A stretch of 64,000 nucleotides of DNA from Salmonella enterica subsp. diarizonae (GTDB taxonomy: Bacteria; Pseudomonadota; Gammaproteobacteria; Enterobacterales; Enterobacteriaceae), in assembly GCF_008692785.1 (NCBI RefSeq), contig NZ_VXJV01000006.1:248001-312000 (forward strand), given 5' to 3'. Below the pieces are notes generated by a model. The model did not search any database, was not told the DNA's origin, and saw nothing but the letters and a program-made list of their open reading frames with translations. Both the position numbers and the translations under genes were made by a program. This document shows, in pieces, positions 57,428 to 64,000 of this stretch (positions are counted from its first letter, which is position 1; the number at the start of each line of letters is the position of its first letter).

Positions 57428-58665
57428 AATGCGGCTGGCGTGAAGGTAATCAAATTCAGCTACTGGAAAACGGCGACCAGTTCTATCCTGCCGTGTTTAC
57501 GGCTATCGCTCAGGCACAGCAAAAAATCATTCTGGAAACCTTTATCTTATTTGAAGATGAGGTGGGCAAAAAACTCCATGCCGCTCTGCTAAAAGCCGCA
57601 CAGCGCGGCGTAAAAGCCGAAGTATTACTCGACGGCTACGGCTCTCCCGATCTCAGCGACGCGTTTGTCGGTGAGTTAACCGCAGCGGGCGTTATTTTTC
57701 GCTATTACGATCCCCGCCCGCGTCTACTGGGGTTGCGAACCAATATCTTCCGCCGAATGCACCGCAAAATTGTGGTGATTGATGATCGTATTGCCTTTGT
57801 CGGCGGCATTAACTATTCCGCCGAGCATATGTCGGATTACGGCCCGCAGGCGAAACAAGACTACGCGGTACGGGTCGAAGGGCCTGTAGTGGCCGATATC
57901 CTGCAATTCGAAGTCGAGAACCTGCCGGGGCAAAGCCCTGCGCGCCGCTGGTGGAAACGCCATCATCAGGCAGAAGAAAACCGCCAGCCCGGCGAGGCGC
58001 AGGCGCTGTTTGTCTGGCGGGATAACGAAGAGCATCGCGACGATATCGAACGTCATTATCTGAAAATGCTGACCCAGGCAAAGCGTGAAGTGATTATCGC
58101 TAACGCCTATTTTTTCCCCGGCTATCGCTTGCTCCACGCAATGCGTAAAGCCGCCCGCCGTGGCGTGAGCGTAAAACTGATTGTCCAGGGGGAGCCAGAC
58201 ATGCCGATTGTCAAAGTCGGCGCGCGGTTGCTCTACAACTATCTGGTGAAGGGCGGCGTACAGGTTTATGAATACCGTCGCCGTCCGCTGCACGGCAAAG
58301 TGGCGCTGATGGACGATCACTGGGCCACGGTAGGGTCAAGTAATCTCGATCCGCTCAGCCTGTCGCTTAATCTTGAAGCTAACCTGATCATTCACGATCG
58401 CAATTTTAACCAGACCCTGCGCGATAATTTACAAGGCATCATCGTGAATGATTGTAAGCAGGTCGATGAGTCAATGCTGCCGAAACGCACCTGGTGGAAC
58501 CTGACCAAAAGCGTGCTGGCGTTCCACTTTTTACGCCATTTCCCGGCGCTGGTCGGCTGGCTACCTGCGCATACCCCGCATCTGGCGCAGGTTCCCCCAC
58601 CTGCCCAGCCAGAAATGGAAACCCAGGATCGCGTTGATCCAGAAAATACAGGAGTGAAGCCCTAA
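57424..58665 (+). CDS. clsB: Cardiolipin synthase B
   Basis: A 413-residue phospholipase-D-superfamily enzyme making cardiolipin or phosphatidylglycerol. The two HKD motifs are HRKIVVIDD with FVGGINYS, and HGKVALMDD with GSSNLDPLS. It lacks N-terminal membrane spans, as ClsB does. It ends with TAATG shared with ybhN. Confidence 0.94.
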   Translation: MKCGWREGNQIQLLENGDQFYPAVFTAIAQAQQKIILETFILFEDEVGKKLHAALLKAAQRGVKAEVLLDGYGSPDLSDAFVGELTAAGVIFRYYDPRPRLLGLRTNIFRRMHRKIVVIDDRIAFVGGINYSAEHMSDYGPQAKQDYAVRVEGPVVADILQFEVENLPGQSPARRWWKRHHQAEENRQPGEAQALFVWRDNEEHRDDIERHYLKMLTQAKREVIIANAYFFPGYRLLHAMRKAARRGVSVKLIVQGEPDMPIVKVGARLLYNYLVKGGVQVYEYRRRPLHGKVALMDDHWATVGSSNLDPLSLSLNLEANLIIHDRNFNQTLRDNLQGIIVNDCKQVDESMLPKRTWWNLTKSVLAFHFLRHFPALVGWLPAHTPHLAQVPPPAQPEMETQDRVDPENTGVKP

Positions 58666-59627
58666 TGGCTAAATCGCATCCGCGCTGGCGGCTGGCTAAA
58701 AAAGTGCTGACCTGGCTGTTTTTTATTGCGGTCGTCGTTCTGCTGGTGGTTTATGCTAAAAAGGTCGACTGGGGCGATGTCTGGACCGTCATCCGCGACT
58801 ATAACCGCACGGCACTTTTAAGCGCCGTGGGACTGGTGATCGTTAGCTATCTTCTGTACGGCTGCTACGACCTGCTTGGACGGCTTTATTGCGGCCATAA
58901 ACTGGCGAAGCGGCAGGTTATGCTGGTATCGTTCGTCTGCTACGCTTTTAACCTGACGCTCAGCACCTGGGTCGGCGGGATCGGAATGCGTTACCGACTT
59001 TACTCCCGCCTCGGCTTGCCAGGCAGTACTATCACGCGTATTTTCTCGCTCAGTATTACCACTAACTGGCTGGGCTATATTCTGCTTGGCGGCATCATTT
59101 TTACCTTCGGCGTTGTCCAGCTTCCCGACCACTGGTATATCGATGAAGGCACGCTACGTATTCTCGGTATCGTTTTATTGTTGATTATCGCGGTCTATCT
59201 GTGGTTTTGCGCCTTTGCAAAGCGGCGGCATATGACGATTAAAGGGCAGAAACTGGTGCTGCCGTCATGGAAATTCGCGCTGGCGCAGATGGCGATCTCC
59301 AGCGCGAACTGGATGGCGATGGGCGCCATAATCTGGCTGCTGATGGGCCAGGATGTGAACTATTTCTTTGTACTGGGCGTACTGCTGGTGAGCAGTATTG
59401 CGGGCGTCATCGTACATATTCCGGCAGGCATCGGCGTGCTGGAGGCCGTATTCCTCGCGTTGCTGGCGGGCGAACATACGTCGCAAGGCACGATTATCGC
59501 CGCCCTGCTCGCTTACCGCGTGCTTTACTATTTTATTCCCCTGTTGCTGGCGCTGGTGTGTTATCTGGTCCTGGAGAGCCGGGCGAAAAAGCTGCGGGCG
59601 AAAAACGAACGGGCGATGGCGAAATGA
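58665..59627 (+). CDS. ybhN: UPF0104 membrane protein YbhN
   Basis: A 320-residue integral membrane protein with about eight spans, resembling the flippase/transmembrane part of lysylphosphatidylglycerol synthase. It contains the family pattern HIPAGIGVLEAVFLALL. Its place after clsB suggests a role with phospholipids. It overlaps clsB by one base. Confidence 0.9.
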   Translation: MAKSHPRWRLAKKVLTWLFFIAVVVLLVVYAKKVDWGDVWTVIRDYNRTALLSAVGLVIVSYLLYGCYDLLGRLYCGHKLAKRQVMLVSFVCYAFNLTLSTWVGGIGMRYRLYSRLGLPGSTITRIFSLSITTNWLGYILLGGIIFTFGVVQLPDHWYIDEGTLRILGIVLLLIIAVYLWFCAFAKRRHMTIKGQKLVLPSWKFALAQMAISSANWMAMGAIIWLLMGQDVNYFFVLGVLLVSSIAGVIVHIPAGIGVLEAVFLALLAGEHTSQGTIIAALLAYRVLYYFIPLLLALVCYLVLESRAKKLRAKNERAMAK

Positions 59628-59638
59628 TCGTGCGAAAC

Positions 59639-59713
59639 TGCCTGATGGCGCATAGCTTTCAGGCCTACAAAGTGCCGTAGGCCTGATAAGGCGCTGCGCA
59701 TCGCCATCCGGCA
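59639..59713. repeat. BIME between ybhN and ybhL
   Basis: Opposed REP units TGCCTGATGGCGC (59639-59651) and GCGCATCGCCATCCGGCA at the right end enclose a perfect hairpin, CAGGCCTAC (59660-59668) with GTAGGCCTG (59677-59685). It lies between convergent genes. K-12 has ybhM near here; it is absent. Confidence 0.85.
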
Positions 59714-59720
59714 ATGAAAC

Positions 59721-60425
59721 TTAGCGACGGTTGCCAAAAATACGCAGTAACATCAGGAACAGGTTGATAAAGTCCAGGTACAGCGTTAACGCGCCGAGAA
59801 TCGAATACTTACGCAGATTAGCACTATCGCGGGTATCTATTTGCTCGCCGATATTTTTCAGTTTCTGCGTGTCGTAGGCGGTCAGACCGACAAACACAAC
59901 CACCCCGATATAGGTTACCGCCCACATCAGCGCTTCGCTCTTCAGCCAAAAATTGACCAGCGACGCCAGAACGATACCAATAAGCGCCATAAACAGCATA
60001 TTGCCGAAACCGCTAAGATCGCGTTTAGTGGTGTACCCGTACAGGCTCATGGCGCCAAACATTCCCCCCGTCACCACAAACGTGCTGGCGATAGAGGAGT
60101 AGGTGTAAACGATAAAAATACTGGATAACGTCAATCCGGTTAGCGCCGAATAGAGCATAAACAGCGTCGTCGCCATTCCGGCGCTAAGTTTATGCACCAG
60201 TCCCGACAGAACAAACACCAGCGCAAGCTGAGCAATGATTAACCCAAAGAAGGTGATCTTACTGGAAAAGACAAACATCATGACGGCTGGCGTATTAGCC
60301 GCATACCACGCGATAAACGCGGTCAGTAACAGTCCGACCGTCATCCAGCCATACACTTGCGCCATATAGGTCTGCAGGCCAGAACGCGCCTGCACTATTG
60401 AATCAGATCGTGGAAATCTGTCCAT
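59721..60425 (-). CDS. ybhL: BAX inhibitor-1 family protein YbhL
   Basis: A 234-residue inner-membrane protein with seven spans of the BI-1/YccA family. The conserved Asp-rich C-terminal region GLTAYDTQKLKNIGE and the last span with LYLDFINLFLMLLR are visible. BI-1 proteins can be Ca2+ leak channels; the E. coli function is not settled. It starts at the ATG 60425 with SD AGGAG. Confidence 0.92.
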   Translation of the reverse strand: MDRFPRSDSIVQARSGLQTYMAQVYGWMTVGLLLTAFIAWYAANTPAVMMFVFSSKITFFGLIIAQLALVFVLSGLVHKLSAGMATTLFMLYSALTGLTLSSIFIVYTYSSIASTFVVTGGMFGAMSLYGYTTKRDLSGFGNMLFMALIGIVLASLVNFWLKSEALMWAVTYIGVVVFVGLTAYDTQKLKNIGEQIDTRDSANLRKYSILGALTLYLDFINLFLMLLRIFGNRR

Positions 60426-60472
60426 GATAAACTCCTGTGTGGAAATGATACCCTAAAGCGTATCACATTATG

Positions 60473-60925
60473 CTACCAACGTTTCGCCGACTGCTGGTCG
60501 CTGTCGCGCGCTTCAACCCAGCGATCGCCTTCCGGCGTGGCTTCACGCTTCCAGAACGGCGCACGGGTTTTCAGATAATCCATAATGAACTGACCGGCGT
60601 CGAACGCGCTACTGCGGTGCGCGCTGGTGACGCCGACAAACACGATCTCATCGCCCGGCCATAATTCGCCAACGCGATGAATCACCGTTACCCGACCCAG
60701 CGGCCAGCGGGAGCGCGCCTCAGCGACGATCTCCGCCAGAGCTTTCTCTGTCATGCCAGGATAATGCTCCAGCGTCAGCGCCTTAACGCTATCGCCCAGG
60801 TTATGATTGCGCACTTTTCCGGTAAAGGTGACGACCGCGCCGTCTTCGTCGCGCGCCGCCAGCCAGGGATATTCCTCCCCGATGCTAAACGGCGCAGGAC
60901 CGACTATAATTCGCGTTTCACGCAT
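60473..60925 (-). CDS. moaE: Molybdopterin synthase large subunit MoaE
   Basis: A 150-residue catalytic subunit of molybdopterin synthase, which inserts two sulfurs from MoaD into cyclic pyranopterin monophosphate. Motifs: FTGKVRNHN, LEHYPGM, VTSAHRSSAF and the catalytic lysine region PFWKREATP. The ATG at 60925 follows the moaD stop by one base. Confidence 0.95.
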   Translation of the reverse strand: MRETRIIVGPAPFSIGEEYPWLAARDEDGAVVTFTGKVRNHNLGDSVKALTLEHYPGMTEKALAEIVAEARSRWPLGRVTVIHRVGELWPGDEIVFVGVTSAHRSSAFDAGQFIMDYLKTRAPFWKREATPEGDRWVEARDSDQQSAKRW

Positions 60926-60926
60926 G

Positions 60927-61172
60927 TTAGCCTCCCGTGACTGGCGGGAAAAACGCCACTTCATCGCCCACCGTCAGCGGATGGTCAAAACTCACCAACG
61001 TCTGGTTGACCGCCGCCAACAGCTTGCCGTCTTCCAGCGCCATCGCCCAACGATCGCTCTTTGCCGCCAGATGCTGTCGCAGCGACTCAACGGTGGAAAA
61101 ATCTGCTGGAAGATCCAGCGCGTCAGTTCCTGTAAGCTCGCGAACCTGGGCGAAGAAAAGCACCTTAATCAT
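60927..61172 (-). CDS. moaD: Molybdopterin synthase sulfur carrier MoaD
   Basis: An 81-residue ubiquitin-like sulfur carrier ending in FFPPVTGG. The terminal Gly is adenylated by MoeB and becomes a thiocarboxylate. It overlaps moaC by eight bases. Confidence 0.95.
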   Translation of the reverse strand: MIKVLFFAQVRELTGTDALDLPADFSTVESLRQHLAAKSDRWAMALEDGKLLAAVNQTLVSFDHPLTVGDEVAFFPPVTGG

Positions 61173-61650
61173 GCGCATCCACCTTAAAATCCCCTGATTT
61201 GCCGCCGCTTTTCGCCAGCAGACGCACCGGACCAATCACCATATCTTTTTGTACCGCTTTGCACATGTCGTAGATGGTTAACGCTGCGACGGACGCCGCG
61301 GTTAACGCTTCCATTTCGACGCCCGTTTTACCGGTCAGGCGACACAGAGACTCAATACGCACGCGGCGATGCTCCGGCTCGGCCTGAAGCTGAACCTCCA
61401 CTTTACTTAGCAGTAGCGGGTGGCACAGCGGGATCAGCTCCCAGGTGCGTTTGGCGGCCTGAATACCGGCAATACGAGCGGTCGCGAAAACATCGCCCTT
61501 GTGGTGTTTGCCATCAATAATCATCGCCAGCGTCTCACTACGCATGGTAACGAATGCTTCCGCCCGCGCTTCACGAACGGTTTCCGCTTTGGCGGAAACG
61601 TCCACCATGTGCGCTTCGCCTGCGGCGTTTATATGGGTTAATTGCGACAT
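61165..61650 (-). CDS. moaC: Cyclic pyranopterin monophosphate synthase MoaC
   Basis: A 161-residue hexameric enzyme completing cyclic pyranopterin formation after MoaA. Motifs: AQ-type [19 protein letters not shown] with catalytic-region residues, [12 protein letters not shown] and the Lys/Asp site [11 protein letters not shown]. It follows moaB after two bases. Confidence 0.95.
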   Translation of the reverse strand: MSQLTHINAAGEAHMVDVSAKAETVREARAEAFVTMRSETLAMIIDGKHHKGDVFATARIAGIQAAKRTWELIPLCHPLLLSKVEVQLQAEPEHRRVRIESLCRLTGKTGVEMEALTAASVAALTIYDMCKAVQKDMVIGPVRLLAKSGGKSGDFKVDAHD

Positions 61651-61652
61651 CG

Positions 61653-62165
61653 TTATTTCTTTAAATGAGGATGAAAATTACATGGGCGCGTACGGGCATC
61701 CAACTGCGGCGCAATGATATTCTCCCATGCGGTTCTGCACGCTTTTGTGGAGCCCGGCATGGCGAAAATCAAGGTGTTATTCGCCACGCCAGCTACCGCG
61801 CGCGACTGCAGAGTTGCGGTGCCGATCTCTTCAAACGAGAGCATTCGAAACACTTCGCCAAATCCTTCCACTTCACGATCGAACAGCGGCAACAGCGCTT
61901 CCGGCGCCTGATCGCCTTCGGTCAAACCGGTCCCGCCAGTCATCAATACGACCTGCACCTCATCACTGGCAATCCAGGCGGAAACCTGGGCGCGAATCGC
62001 GTAACGGTTCTCTTTAACGATGGCTTTTGCCACTACTTGATGCCCGGCCTCCTGCGCCGAATCACGCAGATAATGACCGGAGGTATCGTCGTCTTCGCCG
62101 CGTCGATTGGAAACAGTAAGAATAGCGATGCGGGTCGGGATAAATTCAGCGCTTACCTGACTCAT
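61653..62165 (-). CDS. moaB: Molybdopterin biosynthesis protein MoaB
   Basis: A 170-residue protein of the MoCF-binding family, homologous to MogA. It has [10 protein letters not shown] and the ligand-binding region near LSFEEIGT. Its role in E. coli is unsettled, since MogA does the adenylation. It lies 21 bases after moaA. Confidence 0.94.
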   Translation of the reverse strand: MSQVSAEFIPTRIAILTVSNRRGEDDDTSGHYLRDSAQEAGHQVVAKAIVKENRYAIRAQVSAWIASDEVQVVLMTGGTGLTEGDQAPEALLPLFDREVEGFGEVFRMLSFEEIGTATLQSRAVAGVANNTLIFAMPGSTKACRTAWENIIAPQLDARTRPCNFHPHLKK

Positions 62166-62186
62166 CTGAAATCTCCTTATTAAGGA

Positions 62187-63176
62187 TTAACCGCCAATGT
62201 AGGATAAATTTTGCGTAATACCAGTATTGCTCTGGTGAAGGAAATGGGTCTGCTTTTTCTCCCGCAACGCGTCGGAAATACGTTCCTCAAGCGCGTATTG
62301 CTGCACGTCATCCTGCAACAGGTCGCGCAAACTCAAGCCGCCGTCGCCAAACAGACATAAATGCAGCTTACCGACGGACGAAACGCGCAGGCGGTTACAG
62401 GTGGCGCAGAAGTCTTTTTCATACGGCATAATGAGGCCGATCTCACCGGCATAATCGGGGTGACAAAAAACCTGCGCCGGGCCATCGCTACGCTGGCGTT
62501 GCTGGTGGATCCAGCCGCGCGTAATCAGCTCGTCGCGCAGTACCTGACCAGAAATATGATGTTTACGGAAGAGGTCGCTCCCCTCGCCCGTCTCCATAAG
62601 TTCAATGAAGCGTAGCTGAATGGGGCGAGGCTGAATCCATGCAAGGAAGGTATCCAACTGATGGTGATTCACATCGCGCATCAGCACGGTATTGACTTTC
62701 ACCTTTTCGAAACCGGCGTCAAAGGCGGCATCGATGCCCGCCATCACCTGGCGGAATTTATCCTGACCGGTAATCGCATGGAACTGACGCGCATCCAGAC
62801 TATCCACGCTGACGTTGACGCCCGTCAGACCCGCTTCGCGCCAGTTCGCAGCATCACGCGCCAGTCGATAACCGTTAGTTGTCACCGCGATCTGGCGAAT
62901 AGCGTCATTTTCACCTACGGCGGCAATGATGTCGGTAAAATCGCGACGTAATGAAGGCTCGCCGCCGGTAAGACGCACCTTTTCCGTGCCAAGACTGGCA
63001 AAAGCGCGCGTAACGCGACGAATTTCATCGACGGTAAGGAAACCATTGTTAGTGACGCCGCCTGGTTTGTAGCCATCCGGCAGACAGTAGGTGCAACGAA
63101 AGTTGCACACATCGGTAATCGACAAACGTAAGTAATAAAACTTACGCGCGAAAGCATCGGTAAGTTGTGAAGCCAT
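62187..63176 (-). CDS. moaA: GTP 3',8-cyclase MoaA
   Basis: A 329-residue radical-SAM enzyme, the first step of Moco synthesis from GTP. N-terminal cluster: Cys24, Cys28, Cys31 (CNFRCTYC). C-terminal substrate cluster: [18 protein letters not shown]. The C-terminal Gly-Gly (SYIGG) needed for activity is present. The ATG at 63176 matches E. coli and lies directly after the riboswitch. Confidence 0.96.
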   Translation of the reverse strand: MASQLTDAFARKFYYLRLSITDVCNFRCTYCLPDGYKPGGVTNNGFLTVDEIRRVTRAFASLGTEKVRLTGGEPSLRRDFTDIIAAVGENDAIRQIAVTTNGYRLARDAANWREAGLTGVNVSVDSLDARQFHAITGQDKFRQVMAGIDAAFDAGFEKVKVNTVLMRDVNHHQLDTFLAWIQPRPIQLRFIELMETGEGSDLFRKHHISGQVLRDELITRGWIHQQRQRSDGPAQVFCHPDYAGEIGLIMPYEKDFCATCNRLRVSSVGKLHLCLFGDGGLSLRDLLQDDVQQYALEERISDALREKKQTHFLHQSNTGITQNLSYIGG

Positions 63177-63179
63177 GTA

Positions 63180-63294
63180 CACCTTTCCAAATACGGGAGG
63201 CGGAGTCATTTCTTCCTGCGCCCTGGTGGCAAACGCTGAACGTTGTCACGGCCAAAACACCGTATCAAAATGACCCAGGTGCAGAGGCTAGAGT
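63180..63294 (-). promoter_or_regulatory. Moco riboswitch (Moco RNA motif) of moaA
   Basis: The minus-strand leader starts ACTCTAGCCTCTGCACCTGG and runs through GCCACCAGG and GGAAGAAATGACTCC to the moaA SD (GGAAAGGTG). It follows the E. coli moaA leader nearly base for base as recalled. This RNA senses molybdenum cofactor and shuts down translation; CsrA also acts on it in E. coli. Confidence 0.88.
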
Positions 63295-63305
63295 GTTTAC
63301 TGTGG

Positions 63306-63334
63306 TTATGCCGATACTAGCGTGTAAATGACAA
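63306..63334 (-). promoter_or_regulatory. moaA promoter
   Basis: On the minus strand TTGTCA (63334-63329) and GCATAA (63311-63306) are 17 bases apart. The predicted start near 63299 gives a transcript that begins just before the riboswitch. Confidence 0.65.
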
Positions 63335-63351
63335 TTTCGCCATCCCGCTTT

Positions 63352-63375
63352 CGCTATATAAACATATACATAGCG
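63352..63375. promoter_or_regulatory. ModE box of moaA
   Basis: Inverted half-sites CGCTATATA (63352-63360) and TATACATAGCG (63365-63375) match the ModE operator pattern. It is centred about 64 bases upstream of the predicted moaA start, consistent with known molybdate-ModE activation of moa. Confidence 0.8.
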
Positions 63376-63425
63376 ACATGATCGTGCTATTTAACGACAG
63401 AATACGTGAAAATCGCACTTTTATA

Positions 63426-63439
63426 TTGATATACATCAT
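63426..63439. promoter_or_regulatory. FNR-like box in the moaA-ybhK gap
   Basis: TTGATATACATCAT matches the FNR consensus at 9 of 10 conserved bases. It lies about 130 bases upstream of the predicted moaA start, far for direct activation there, so it may serve a second moaA promoter or ybhK. Confidence 0.55.
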
Positions 63440-63511
63440 TTAGCGGTGACAACGTCCTCGCTAAAAAGGGGTAGTTAAAAACAATTTATCGACTTTTAGC
63501 CTGCTAGCTAA

Positions 63512-64000
<489 letters not shown>

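Overview
The window is chromosomal enterobacterial DNA. Almost every protein can be recognised as the Salmonella counterpart of an E. coli K-12 gene, in the order ybjJ to ybhK (K-12 map order, read in reverse). Lineage-specific differences point to Salmonella enterica or a close relative: mntS, the moa, gsi and gln operons and ybhGFSR are conserved, while a LacI/MFS/GH31 block is inserted and several K-12 genes are missing. All identifications rest on recalled family and ortholog sequences; no search was run. No tRNA, rRNA, CRISPR array, prophage or intact insertion sequence was seen.

Layout. 0-10.4 kb: ybjJ-ybjI, a frameshifted mdfA, ybjG behind a PmrA-box-like site, deoR, dacC, gstB, yliI, bssR, rimO. 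10.4-18 kb: the glutathione importer gsiABCD (reverse) and moeAB (forward). iaaA, which lies between them in K-12, is reduced to what looks like a 3' scar. 18-24 kb: a glycyl-radical enzyme and its activase (ybiY-ybiW) behind an FNR-type promoter, the HAD phosphatase ybiV and the DUF1479 protein ybiU. The slot occupied by fsaA in K-12 holds a decayed Rpn-family nuclease fragment. 24-29 kb: a LacI-type regulator, an ExuT-like transporter and a GH31 glycosidase, which look like a sugar-use module inserted between ybiU and ybiT.

29-45 kb: ybiT, ldtB, the manganese group ybiR-mntR-mntS, opgE, ompX, rhtA, dps, an ERIC element, the glutamine importer glnHPQ with NtrC and sigma-54 signals, ybiO, rlmF, ybiI and ybiJ. 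45-60 kb: ybiB-dinG (LexA box), rhlE, cecR-ybhGFSR (shared palindromic operator), ybhQ, ybhP-clsB-ybhN, ybhL. 60-64 kb: moaABCDE (reverse) behind a Moco riboswitch, a ModE box and an FNR-like box, then the start of ybhK.

The most interesting signal is a shared operator-like motif (AACTTTCATTCGAAAGT and variants). It lies upstream of ybiYW, ybiV and ybiU and suggests one unnamed regulator joins these genes; the neighbouring LacI protein is a candidate. Other items of note are the mdfA frameshift, the iaaA scar, the Rpn remnant, an overlapping 40-codon ORF ahead of rhtA, and an 18-bp perfect palindrome ahead of mntR.
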